Shown here piece after piece: positions 44,673-57,600 of a stretch of DNA of 64,000 nt; positions within the stretch are counted from its first letter, which is position 1, and each line of letters opens with the position of its first letter. Source of the stretch: Haliotis asinina. Lineage: Eukaryota; Mollusca; Gastropoda; Lepetellida; Haliotidae. The notes beneath the pieces were generated by a model. The model was not told the origin of the DNA and made no database searches. It saw nothing but the letters and a program-made list of their open reading frames with translations. Location: contig NC_090288.1 of the NCBI RefSeq assembly GCF_037392515.1, positions 56,281,673 through 56,345,672 of the forward strand. The letters are read 5' to 3'. The translations under genes and the position numbers were made by a program.

Positions 44673-46619
44673 CCTTACTCGGCTGTATCTCTCTCATCAA
44701 CATTTAGAGGCAGGATGGTATGGTCATCTTTGTGGCTGAATTTGTTGTGTATCCCTTTGACCAGAAACCTGGGATTCCTGGTTGGAATCCTAGTTCAGTT
44801 TGATTATGTTTCTAGGTGTGATGGCATCATACTCGGCTCGTGTCTCTCTAAGATGGTTAACACTGCTCAGCTGCTGCTATGCCTGTATGCCTTGATATTA
44901 CTGGAATGTGTGGTTCAGAGCAATGTTGAAACTGTTATTTTAACGACCTTTATTGTTCTGAGAATACTTTTTCTTTCACAACCAGCCCTTTTCACAGATG
45001 AGATTTCCAGGTGAGAATATAGGTCTCCATCAACCTATATTTCAAAAGAGGTGACGAATTGGAAATACGGTTGTTTACTTGTCATGAGACACAGACTTAG
45101 TAGATTGTTGACAACATGGGTGTGTGGGCAGGATCAGTTGCTTGGTAACAGGGTTGATTATTTGTCATGACATACATACTTCGTAGATTGTTGCGAGTCA
45201 AGCATGAGTCAGTGGATTGTCTTGTCCAGCTGGCTTAATATAGCTGGAAATGTATTAGAAGCTGCCAAGTTTACATGGCAATTTGTCAGGGCAATTTATC
45301 TACCTTTCCTGCAGGATCCTTAGGGAAATTTAGAAATTATGAAATTTGGGACATTATGTTTTGGTAACTGAAATGTATGTTTATATTTGCCTAAGTCAAG
45401 TAAAAGCTTTAGAGAACTAAGGCCACTGTTCTTGATAATTTGGGATGGTTAGTTAACCAGTTAGTTGAAGATTTTGCTAACTATGCTTTGGGCTAGAGAT
45501 CAAGTCGTCACTTAGAATATGTGAAGAATACTTGTTTGTCCCCTGCCATAATATACTCTTAAAAAAAGGTAGGGGAACCTGAAGTTTCAATTTGGATAGG
45601 AAGTGTAAATGTTAACAAACATTTCAAGGACAGACATCTTGTGAATGCACCTCCATTTCCCTCCCCTAAACACAACGCATGTTATGCACATGCACAACGC
45701 AGTAGCCCCATACACGTGCATGGGGTCCCATTCTTGATTTTGAACTTTTTTCAAGAAGATCGAGAAATCACACAGAACATTAATTTTGACACTCATCTTG
45801 CATCACACATTCGTTAACGTTTGTTTCTAGTCATTTGTTTTAAAATGAAAATTGTATACATGCAAATTACATGCCATACAACAATCATCTTTCAAAAGCG
45901 ACTACATGCCAAATAACTATGGTTGTAAGGAAGTGCAAATGGTAATGCACTTTCAAAACATTCAAATTTCAATAATATCATATCAACATTAATTGACTTC
46001 CATAAATTTCCTAAATATCGGGGTGTGTGTGTGTGTGTGTGTGTGTAAATGTCAGTGGGGGATTCCCTGTGGGAGTGTTGCGGCATAGGTTTGCCGGATT
46101 ATTGGATTGATTGATTAGGCTCGTTATAAACTCCTCTTGTTTAGGGGTGTAATTCCGGTTTGGATTTTTGCGAGAACAAAGTGAGTTTGCGACTGTATTG
46201 TCAGAGGGATAGTCTGACAGACTATGTGTATATAAGTTATTTGTAGTGAGATTTTTTACACATAAATTGGTAGAACAGCATGTGTGTTTGTTCTGTGGAA
46301 CGGCTGCTCTCTGGGTTAGAGAGTTGGCATCCTGAGTTAAGACTTGATAACTGGGGAAGAAAAAACAGCACTACTGGTGGATGAGTTACTCTATATAAGA
46401 TTAAGTGATTGAAAAGAAATTTTTTGCACAGATAAATATATGGCACTGGGGTGCCGCGACAGCAAGTTAGTTGTCGCACTTCACATTGCTAGTTGTGAGT
46501 GGAAGCAATATGGAAGTTCTAAAAATGTCCTTATGAGTGGCACCAGGTTTAATTTCCTGGTATTCATCAAGAATTTCATCCACGTGTGCTGCATTTTACT
46601 GTCAGAAGCGGTTTAATTA
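44673..46619. other. No recognisable gene
   Basis: Sequence after APPL exon 7 with a GT repeat at 46023; 46120-46620 may be the degraded 5' part of the Penelope-like element. Confidence 0.4.
46023..46046 (+). repeat. GT microsatellite
   Basis: About twelve GT units. Confidence 0.9.
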
Positions 46620-48190
46620 GCTGACTCCCTTATGCCTTTATACAGGGACCTCAGAAATGCTAACTCCGAGTGCATACAGACTTTCTGGAAGCATGTCTCC
46701 AAGGAAACACAATTCCCACACTTGTGGCCAGCCCACCACTGATACAAGCCACATACCCCATTGAGCTTGCCCTAATCATAGCTCAAGCTGCAAGAACGTA
46801 TGCAATTACTTCATTGCGCATGCAAATCCAGCTCCGAAATGCCCAGCTGGAGAATATTGAGAAATCTATCACAGAGATCCAAGCGAGGGTCCCACCCACC
46901 ACCGATACTGCCTCAATCCACGCTATCACCACCGCCATTGAAACCATATGGCACTCACGACCTCCCAAAAAAAAGGTACTGCAATAGACACTAAACTTGC
47001 GCCCTCTTACGCAATCTTTATGGGCAAACTAGAAAATAAGCCCAGTACCCCAACAAACCAACCTTTACTTAAGGTTTATCGATGAAATTTAGGCACTAGG
47101 ACAAGCACACCTACAGTAATTTCTCAATTATCTCAATAATTATCACGTCGCACTATCAAATTCATGGCTGAATTTTCAAGAAACAAAGTCGCATTTCTTG
47201 ACACTTCGGTCTTTTACAATAACAACCTCCACAAACTGGAGTTCACACTCTATTGCAAACCCACCCACATGCACTCATACCTGTTGTATACATCTTGTCA
47301 CCCTAGACACATCAAAATGAAAGGTCCTTTCAGCCAGTTTCTATGATTGAAACACATCTGTTCAACACCTGAGGAATATGAAAAACACAGCCTCAATCTC
47401 ATCAACTGTGACCTGAAACGAGGGTATCCAAAGAAACATATACAACAAAATTAAACCTGGTCAGATCTTAAGGACAGGAAATCTCTCTTATCCTCCCCCA
47501 TTAAAGAACCAGGAAAACCCTCAGAATGGTTCTAGTCAGCTACTATAATCCCATGAACATGGAACCCAATGCAATTGCCAGAAAACGTCGGCACCTATCA
47601 AGTGGCTAAGACCTCTGTCAAGACACTTTTCCCTCACCACATATTGCTGCTTATCGCAAAATCAAACCCCTCAAGGATCACTTAGTCAAGTGCTCCTTTG
47701 ACCCTTGTGAGATAACTACCACAAATCATTGGACAGACAGTGCAACTGCAAAATCTGCGAAACACTAAGCAATAGTGACACTTTCACAAGTTCCGTCACC
47801 CAAAAATAAGGCCTTCAAATTACGAAGCTACACTTGCCAATCCTGCAATGTAGTACACCTTCCTACCCGCAAACGCTGCCAGAAACAATATGTAGGTGAA
47901 ACTAAGAGATGTTTCAGAATGTGACTAACAGAACACTATGCTGATATCACACACAGACAACCCTGTTGCACTTCTTCTCAATTTGGAACATCATGGCAAA
48001 AATGATTTATAATTCCAAATCATAACCCAACTCAGAGATAACCCAGACTCTGATACAACCACCATAAAAATGAGCTCCATACGTTCCACTCGCAAGGACT
48101 CAACGACAGGATTGTAGGCTGTAATATCCTTTTCGCCTTCTCTTTTTCTGTGGAGGGCCAAGTCTGAATCGTGTCTGATGTAAGCCACTA
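46620..48190 (+). pseudogene. Penelope-like retroelement, decayed copy 1
   Basis: An open frame at 46670-46987 could be the element's N-terminal region. A reverse-transcriptase C-terminal piece follows at 47161-47343 (KVAFLDTSVFYN, LYCKPTHMHSYLLYTSCHPR, FSQFL), then frameshifted remains (CDLKRGYPKKHI), a cysteine cluster (CNCKICETLSNSDTFTSS) and a GIY-YIG endonuclease signature (SYTCQSCNVVHL, CQKQYVGETKRCF, LTEHYADI) at about 47830-47950. The order RT then GIY-YIG is that of Penelope-like elements. Most of the RT is missing, and stops and frameshifts show it is dead. Confidence 0.75.
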
Positions 48191-51100
48191 TCTATCAAAC
48201 GTAGCCTCCTTTCCCCGCCTATCCTTCTGAGCGACTACTTTTCGTTCACGTCCTAAATTTACTGACCAGAAATATAGAAAGATTTTAAAAATTATTAAAA
48301 GAGTCTGTTTGTAGACACAGTCCCCCAAGGGAGAATTAGAAATATGTTTTGTGCGTTTTTCCTGAGTGGGACTGCATTGGTGCCTTTTCTCACCAAGAGA
48401 GAGCCTGCTCAGCAAGGCCCTTTTCACAGACCCAACTGATATGATCATGATTCCTTGCTTCACGTGAGGTGCAAGGGTCTCAAGTCCCTCGCGTGAAGGA
48501 CTTTTCATGCATGTGGGTATCGATCGTACACTACACCCAACCTGTGTGAATCGAAACATTCGAATTTTGCATCTGGCTGTTTTTCTCTCAAGCTTTGTCT
48601 TAGTAAAGTTGCTGCAGTGTAATTCTCCTTCTTAATATTTACGGGGACTACATTTGTGAGTTTTGTCAAAATTTATTGGGGTGCGAGGCAGACCTATTCA
48701 CTACATTTTGCAGATGACACAAGAAAAACAGATTTAGAGTTATCTCCCTTCCAATGATTTGCATTTGCAAAACATCAGTAGTTTCTATGCATCATGTACC
48801 TCTCTGTATGAGTGCTGAGCCAATCAGAAAACGACATTTATGTGTGAGGTAAGGTTATAACATTTAACATTAGCCAAATAATTTCTTCATATTATGTTTA
48901 AACTTCATTGTTTGTAGGTATATTTTACATTTCTCATTATTTTGAAAGGGGATTTTCATGTTTAGTTGTTAACTGGGGATTTTACATTTACTTGATTGAA
49001 AGCTAAGTAAAAATTCATGTAGTTTAGTGTAACTTTCACTGCTAACCATTCTAATTTTTGTTTATTTTTCATTACATTCCTCTGATCATGAATGATTATT
49101 ATGACAAAGAAGCACAGATTGTTTACCTGCTCTTCTATACAGGTGTGATGGTTGGTTTATTGTTCAATGCCACCCTCAGAAGGTTGTTCCAGCAATATGA
49201 CAGCGGTCTGTAAATAATAGACTCCAAACGTGTGTTACACTCCTTGTAACTGTTGGCATTGTAGAAGTTTGTGAATTTATGACAGACGTTTTCTGGATGA
49301 TAACACCTTTATTTGATGTCTCTAGGGAGATTCTTAGACTGGCATCTTAGACAAGATTTTTGATGCTCTAATGTACTAGAAATCAAGATGCTTTCCTAAT
49401 GCTGATCGAAGTTTAGCAAAAAGTCCATGTAGATGTTTTTCTTGAACCTCCCAGCAAAGAAAGAATGCATAGTATTTTATGTTTTGTTGTAAAAAATGTA
49501 CATTTCCAAATGACTTGTCCTCTAATATGTGCCTTTCATTGTGAGGCTGAACTAGATATCATCTGATTTGCTGGTGAACCTCCCCCTCATACCGTCTGAC
49601 CTGCCCTATGTCGAAATATCCAGTCTCTAAGCCCATTCCACTCCCAATATATTGTAATTTCATACTCAGCTGATGTCAAAGTCCTTTGACCTGTGTTGAA
49701 ATGAACAAGACTTTATCAAGGTCCCTTCTCACATGTGTTCTATATTTTGTCATGTTGTTAAGTGCCTCATGGCTATCGTACTTCAGCTGAAGCTGTCTGT
49801 TAGGAGATACTGTGCTTAAAGGGGCACTGATGCGGAGCGAATAATGTTTCTCGCCAACGGTCTAACTACGAAACCAAACTGCAATTTGGTCAGCGCCCGC
49901 TCCTTAGACCGTGACGGACAAAGGAACTGGGTTCCTGTCCATATCAGCAGAATTTTTTCACCTAAACAGTCTGGAGGCCGGATGCCCATCTTATGCCATT
50001 TCTTTGAAAATATCCATGGTATTCCTTGTCCGATCGTAACCAAATATCCCAGCAGTGTAGTACTTTTAGGATGCTTGGATGGTATAGTTACTGATCCAAT
50101 TTGATCCTATTTCTGCGTTTTTAACCTCGATATTTAATCATGTTACATGAAAATATGATGTCTACAGGCACGTAGCAAGCCATTTGTTTCAGTACGGAAG
50201 ATTGCAAAGCTTTATATTTAGGTAGTTTTGAGTGTTGGTTGAGCTGTGATAGCAAATATCATACGTAAATTTTGGTAGCTATGGTAGCTACAATAGTTTC
50301 TTATTTATGATAATAAAAACACAAAGTTGATTTATTTGAATTCGTAAACAAAAAACGATGACTTTGCCTTTGGTAGAGAAATCTGAAAATTTTCTTACGT
50401 AAAAAACCCCTTATTTCACCTATTTACCAAAGTACACAGCAAATGCCAGTGTGTATTCCTTATGTAACGAAATTCCGTTGGTATCCTCAAAACAGTTTCG
50501 GCCCATAAGGGTTTTCAGGCTGCATGCGACACAGAGATTACATCTTCCTTGCTGTAACTCGCGCTTGATGGTGTAAATACACGTGTTATTTGTCATCATT
50601 CCCTTAATGATATTTATACAGGTATAATTAGTAGTAACACCACTTCGGTTACTCAACAAAGGTTCCCATTTGGCATTTCTCCTGTCTGCAGTAAATGCTC
50701 AACATTATAAATTAAGGTCTGTAATGGCAAATGTATTGTACGTTATGTAATATGTGCATGTAAGTGATGCAAGAGGTTTTATCAGCTGAGTTACAAAAGC
50801 AAACATCGATCAAAGAATTAACCGATAACACACTGATTGATTAATTACTTTTATCTTCTAGCGGATTTGTCAAAAGGCAGAGTGTGTAGATGACAACACC
50901 CTGTCGTAAAGTGTGAGTGCAAAAACAACATGCTCCCTTCAAAGAATTAACCACCCTTGCGTTGATTGATTGATTGCTCATTATTGGTTAACTAAATTAC
51001 TTAGAATAGTGGACATCATACAATTAGTTGCCAGGTGTGCTATCTTGGGAGACCAATGAGAGGTTTATCTGGTTTTCACCAACGAAAGACGTGAAACGAT

Positions 51101-52206
51101 GTGTTACTTTTTCGCAAATTAGACAGTTGTAAGACACGCGACACAGAGCAGGATTATTTACCAGCTGCAGATGAATGGAATACGATTTCTTTTACGTGGA
51201 TATTGATGGATACACTCCTGAACAAGGTAGTAGCCTGACATTGTTGCTATAAAATTAGTCTGTTTTACATTCAGTATTTGCACTTTGTTTTAATATATTT
51301 ATTGTAGCATTCAGCAGAATCTGTATGACAGAAAACAGACACTAGATCGCGTATGTGTGTGAAATAGGATCCACATTGGCAATCTATACAATGTATAAAT
51401 GTTGCTGTTATGTTAGAAATTTACTATGAGTATAAGCAGATCGTGTGTTCTTTTGTTAATTTTCAGAATCATACAAATATGACAATAAACTAATTAGGGT
51501 TATGAGGCAAAATATAGAGACGTTCATTGGCTTCGTTATTTTTCCGTCCTAATAGTGTTTTACCATTTCTACCACTGGCAGATGATTAACCTTCAAAGTG
51601 TTTCATTTGTTTTCATAATACATTTGTAGCGAAGTAAAAAATGACTTCACCTCAGTTGATCTGTCTATAATTAAACTATCAGTTGCGCCTACGGACTGCG
51701 CAGCAGAGGTCACGAACCAGTCACGAATTCTGGGATATCATCCGGGTACTCACGGGAGAAAAACAATAACAAAAGTTTACACCAGTCCACGGAAATTGCT
51801 CCGCATTAGTGCCCCTTTAAGCCTCCACGGGCCAATGAGCAGACTGTGTGTGAAGTTGTCATACAAATCCTGAAACTAATATACCCAGTCACACATAGAC
51901 CTTGAAACAGACCTACCCAATTACATAGAGACTGTGAAACTAATATACCCAATTACATAAAGACCCCTAAACAAATATACCCAGCTACATACAAAACCTG
52001 AAACAAATATACCAAACTACATACAGACCCTGAAACTAATATACCCAGTTATATACAAAACCTGAAACAAATATACCCAATTCCATAAAGACCCAAAAAT
52101 AAATATACCCAGTTATATACAAAACCTGAAACTAATATACCCAATCACATACAGACCCAAAAACAAAAATACCCAATTAGACACCGACCCTGAGACAAAT
52201 ATACCC
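47241..52206 (+). repeat. Long direct duplication, left copy
   Basis: It is homologous to 61058-64000 in the same orientation, about 13.8 kb apart. It covers the Penelope-like remnant, about 1.4 kb of unique-looking sequence, a SINE fragment (49150-49230) and the start of a 32-bp tandem array. It has about 2.26 kb (49568-51832) not in the right copy, including the TTAA element, and lacks about 0.3 kb that the right copy has at 62300-62630. Confidence 0.85.
49820..51816. mobile_element. 2.0-kb DNA element with inverted ends and TTAA flanks
   Basis: The termini AGGGGCACTGATGCGGAGC and (reverse complement) AGGGGCACTAATGCGGAGC match at 18 of 19 bases, with TTAA on both sides (49816-49819, 51817-51820). 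There is no recognisable transposase; short open frames at 49844-50104 (+), 49816-50043 (-) and 50420-50659 (-) have no family I can name. It is absent from the paralogous segment near 63709. Confidence 0.8.
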
Positions 52207-52392
52207 AGTACATAGGGACCAGGCTGAGGAAAATATATCCAATCACATATAGGCCTTGAAACAAACCTACCCATGACACTAATATACCCAAATGCATGTA
52301 GACCCTGAGACAAATATAGCCAATCACATATGGACCCTTACATAAATATGCTGATGCATATGCAGACCTTGAACCAAATATGCCCATTCATG
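51880..52392 (+). repeat. 32-bp degenerate tandem array
   Basis: About 16 units of CCTGAAACTAATATACCCAG plus TTATATACAAAA. The same array restarts at 63757 in the right-hand duplicate. Confidence 0.85.
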
Positions 52393-54257
52393 ATGTCTAG
52401 AATATGTTGTAAGCCAAATACACAGTTATAAGAGATTATCAAGAAATGCACTAAAGGATGTATAAAATACATAAGATAGTATTTGTATGATGCTATAAGG
52501 TAAAATTAAAAGTTTAAATGCATACAAAATTTTCACAAGAAATATGATATACATATACGGATATAACACATGTCAACACTTGTGCAAGGTCATGTGATGC
52601 TTCACATGAGCTATAAATAGATTGAAAAGTTGTCATGTGACTCCACTGGTGGTTGCACAATACTCTCTCATCTCACTGGTCTGTCACATTGACCCTGAAC
52701 AAATGTACCCAATGTAGACAATGCAAATCTAGAAGATGGGGCAAATGTAGGTACTATAGTTTCATGAATGAAAAAGAAGAAAGTCTCTGCACTCCTTTTC
52801 ATCATATTTCGGATTATAATGAATGAACTGTTTTTCCATGTGAAATATTTTGTTAGTAAGTTGATGTCAGTCTATACTCTTAAGTGTTGCAGGCTATATG
52901 TTCATGATACCTGTAGCCTTGATACCATGGTTATACAACATTTCTGTCATTTAAGTGGCGAGTCTAGATGAGAAAACAGTACAAGGATACCAGTCAGCTT
53001 GTTTTCATTATCTCTATAGTTTAGAAAACATCATGTTTCTTGTTTTACTGATCCAATGATCGTATCTTTTTGAGAATAACAAAAATCCCACTTGAAAAGT
53101 AAAGTCCTTATTTTAAGATATATGGGAGTGAGACTTCGGCTATGCAAGGCAGCTTGTTTGATAGTAAGACTCCAGTATCTGGTGTCAGAGACTTTAAAAT
53201 AAATTATCTACAATATTTGCATAAGAATGGCCCATGTGGCTTTTTACTTTGACTGGTGATTTTTTTTCCCTCCTACCTTTAGGTTTTCTGAGGATGAAAG
53301 TCTGTGAAACAAGAAATATAATTGATCTGGCCTAAAATTTTAATTATTGCTTTAGAGGTGTTTGATGTTTTGGCTTTTGTGCCGTTGGATGGAATCCAAG
53401 GTGGAATGTCAAGGTCACCAAGTGCACATTGCGAGATACATGTATCTACATGGCAAAGTTGTTGATGTTTTCAACTGACTGGCACTGGTTCTCATATATA
53501 TTTGCATTTATATAATTTTACCTTGTATAGATAAATGGTCATGTGGTGGAAAATCTGTTGGGGTAAAACAATTTTTTGTGAAGTGTAAGTTTACAGATGT
53601 TGAAAAGTAGTTGGTGATAAACCAGAAATAGGCTTTTGATATCATTCACCTGCAGAAAGATTGGTTCCAGTAGAGTCTTTTGATAATAGACAGGGTAGCT
53701 TTTTCATTTTATATCATATTTTTTGTGCTGCATTTTCAGTGCTGTGTTACTTAGTGCCATGTATGAAAGTATATCAGAATAAAACTACATAGGACAGTAT
53801 AATAATGGCAAAGCATGTGTCAGTTAAGCTTTCATCCATATTATCCCGTCCACATGTAGAGGTGATGTTTGTAGAGGTGATCAACAGGATGCTTGGGCTT
53901 AGTGATAAGGTTTATTGCATCATCATGTTGAAGTGTATTTTTTACCTCTCTTTTTTGACACCATAGTCTAACCCATCTGCCCAAATTTGTCTTAAACTCT
54001 AGTGTGTCAATGTCCCCATTCAAACCTATTAGTGGGATGCTGGGGCTGTAGTAAAACATTGCAGTTGATGATGATACTATTTAGGCAAAGTCACCAGGAC
54101 AGTGTCATGCTATTAAACTCCAACAGGGGGGAGAAACTCTCATAATATCAAGTACTTGTTCATATTGCCCAGATCTTGATGACTTACAGGTAAATAAATC
54201 ACAGGAATATTGCTATATGCTGCCTTAAAGAAGCGAAAACATGTCTTGTTACACTAG
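52393..54257. other. No recognisable gene
   Basis: AT-rich sequence between the 32-bp array and the FReD gene 3' end; I see no coding exon or named repeat. Confidence 0.45.
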
Positions 54258-54263
54258 TTTATT
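54258..54263 (-). promoter_or_regulatory. Poly(A) signal of the FReD gene
   Basis: AATAAA on the minus strand lies 18 bases after the stop codon. Confidence 0.6.
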
Positions 54264-54281
54264 AAAAAAATCTTCTGTGTA

Positions 54282-54661
54282 TTAAATGTGAGACAGAGAC
54301 ATTGACACAAATTTCAAGGAGTATCCATATCCTCGCCAGTCTTTCCAGTAGATGCCATTGTAGTACGCGCCGGTTGGTGTGTAGCTGCCGCCATTGTAGT
54401 AGACTCCATTGAGGAGGGCATAGCTGCAGTAGTTGTACCACCATCCTGCACTCTGTTGGCTTGCACAGCCGTTCCGGTCTGGGCGGTCATATGTGGCGAA
54501 GGGCATGTTGTTGTTGAAGGATAGATCATCAGTGATCGAGCCAGAAAACCCTCCAATGTTCAGTGTGAAATAGGTCTGGTCTTGCAGACGGAAGTAGGAA
54601 TAACGCACATTTTGAGCTACGTTATCCCATGTCTGCATGTTGATTGTTAACACATTATTAC
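54282..54661 (-). CDS. FReD gene exon 4 with stop
   Basis: It encodes the C-terminal 125 residues, including INMQTWDN, the [15 protein letters not shown] loop and [12 protein letters not shown], and ends in TGA. The acceptor is TTTTCTTCAG. Confidence 0.95.
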
Positions 54662-57600
54662 CTGAAGAAAATAAAGTTGCAAAAGTTGGTTGTTTGATAA
54701 GTTATGAAAGATGTTTCATCAGGCAGTTCGAAATATATAGGTAAGGAATTCACTGATGAAAATGGCAGTTTAAGTTAATTTGTGTGTTTGTTCTTGGATG
54801 CCAGACTCAGCAGTATTCCAGCTGTATGTGTCTGTATATAATCAAGACAGTCCAGTGACTAACATCATGAGCATTAATCTACACAATTGGCAAATGTCAG
54901 CCAAGTCTGTGAGTCTGATCACTAAATCATGTTAGGCGCCTTTTACAACAAGTATGGGTGTCTGAAGACCAGTTCTTATCCGCATCCTCATCTGTTAGTA
55001 ATTTATGAAACTCTGTGACTCCACAAGAGATGGACCAGGTTTGTACTGCTAGGTTCAGATTAGCAAGGGGCTCTGTCCTGTGTTAAACACTTTAAGGGTC
55101 TGACTTTTTCAAAAAGGTAATCTTCAAGGATTGGTTTCCTCATAGGGACAATGGGGATAGCCATGTGGTTTTAATGTATTTCATTGTCACACCAAGGTCA
55201 GGGTCAATTCCCATGCACACACTTGTGGATTTTTTCATTACACTGCCATAATGTAGCTGGAATGTTGTTAAAAGTGTGAAGGATTCACTCACTCACTCTT
55301 GTTGGGCAATTATTGCGAAATTGGAATGGACAGTTTCCTTTTTTGTGCTGCAGTATTGTGAAAGAAAGTCTGTACTGCTTAGTGTTTCATCACTGTACTG
55401 GAAGCTATACAAGAAAGTACATACCATTAATAGTAATGATAAAAGTAGAAAATATAAATATTTGAACAATGTAATGTTTTCCCCATTGTTTTCTGCCAGG
55501 ACCTCTTCACTTAGAATTCTGGATAAATTTTGGGTTATAATCTTCTTGTCCACCATTACCTGTAGATGTGAGGTAGTAGATTTGATTGAGTCCTGCCCAG
55601 TAGCTGTCCTGAACATTGCCGAATCCTGTAACATACTCCTGCCATTGTCGGATGAAAGTGACGGTGGGGGACATCCGTCTCTGTATGACTGTGAATGAGT
55701 TGTCTGCTGTGTGCTCACAATATACCTGTAGACATACACAGTATTGACAGCGCTGAAGTGACACAGTACTGACGATGCTGAATAGAGACCGTATTGACAC
55801 TGCTGAAGTGACACAGAATAGACCATGCTTAAAAGAGACAGTATTGACACTTCTGAAGAGAGACAATGATGCTGAATGGAGAGAGTATTGATGATGCTGA
55901 AGAGAGACAGGATTGATGATGCTGAAGAGACACAGTATTGACGATGCTGAAGAGAGACAGTATTGATGATGCTGAAGTGATACAGTATTGACGATGCTGA
56001 AGGGAGACAGTATTGATGATGCAGAAATGACACAGTATTGACGATGCTGAAGAGTGACAGTATTGATGATGCTGAAGAAAAACAGTATTGTAGATGCTGA
56101 AGTGAGACAGTATTGACGATGCTGAAGTAACACAGTATTGATGATGGTGAAGAGAGATAGTTTGGATAATGCTGAAGAGAAACAGTATCGTTGATGCTGA
56201 AGTGAGACAGTATTGATGATGCTGAAGTGACACAGTATTGACGATGCTGAAGAGAGACAGTATTGATGATGCTGAAGAAAAACAGTGTTGTAGATGAAGT
56301 GAGACAGTATTGATGATGCTGAAGTAACACAGTATTGATGATGCTGAAGAGAGACAGTTTGGATAATGCTGAAGAGAAACAGTATTGATGATGCTGAAGT
56401 GAGACAGTATTGATGATGCTGAAGTGACACAGTATTGACGATGCTGAAGAGAGACAGTATTGATGATGCTGAAGAAAAACAGTGTTGTAGATGCTGAAGT
56501 GAGACAGTATTGATGATGCTGAAGTAACACAGTATTGATGATGCTGAAGAGAGACAGTTTGGATAATGCTGAAGAGAAACAGTATTGTTGATGCTGAAGT
56601 GAGACAGTATTGATGATGCTGTAGTGACACAATATTGACTATGCTTTAAAGAGACATTATTGACATTGCTTAAGAGAGACAGTGTTAATGATGCTGAAGA
56701 GAGACAGTATTGATGATGCTGAAGAGAGACAGTATTGATGATGCTGAAGAGAGACAGTCTTGTAGATGCTGAAGAGAGACAGCATTGATGATGCTGAAGA
56801 GAGACAGTATTGATGATGGTGAAGAGAGACAGTATTGATGATGCTGAAGAGAGACAGTATTGATGATGCTGAAGAGAGACAGTATTGATGCTGCTGAATT
56901 GATAGAGTATTGATGTTGCTGAAGTGACAGTATTGAGGATACTGAAGAAAGACAGTATTGATGATGCTGGAGAGAGACAGTATTGATGATGGTGAAGAGA
57001 GACAGTATTGATGATGGTGAAGAGAGACAGTATTGATGATGCTAAATTGACAGAGTATCGATGTTGCTGAAGTGACAGTATTGATGATACTGAAGAGAGA
57101 CAATATTGATGATCTTAAAACAAGACAATATTGATGGACGATGCTGAAGGGAGATAGTATTGATAATGCTGAAGTTACACACTATTGACAATGATAATAT
57201 TTGACTGTGCCTCTCCATTATTTTAAAGAGGAAGCTAATTTTTATGAATGAAAGAACATGAATCTTGCAACATAAGTCATATTTGGGATTTTTTACTTTC
57301 CCAATAAAGTACAAACTTTCGTACATTTTTGGTTAAGTCCCATCCGGAAGTCTTGGAAGTCGTTGTGGCTGAACGGGCAAGACGTCTGACTTTGTGTGCT
57401 GGCGATTAGGTGTCTGATTCTGAGGATGCGGGTTTGAATCCCAGATGAGACTCAACCAAAAAAGTCCAAGAATTTGTACTTTACTAAGAAAGTGAAATTC
57501 CAAATATGACTTATGTTGCATTTGACCACTTTCTAAATGGCATCATGTAATGATAACATGAATCTTGCTTTCCTTGAGGAAACTTACAAGTTGAAGGAGG

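Noticed and set aside
47991..48188. 65-codon minus frame repeated at 61801-61998
   Set aside because: Identity reflects the duplication of the antisense strand of a retroelement, not a conserved gene.
48188..48559. 123-codon minus-strand open frame
   Set aside because: It lies in the degraded end of the Penelope-like copy, resembles no family I know, and is broken in the duplicate.
52113..52387. Minus-strand hydrophobic open frames
   Set aside because: Translation of the 32-bp tandem array.
55293..56632. Three overlapping minus-strand open frames of 267-445 codons
   Set aside because: They are the three readings of a 25-bp tandem repeat without stops, not separate genes; only the part fused to FReD exon 3 is coding with confidence.
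57355..57450. Functional tRNA gene
   Set aside because: Boxes A and B are present but no proper acceptor stem or anticodon arm could be drawn.
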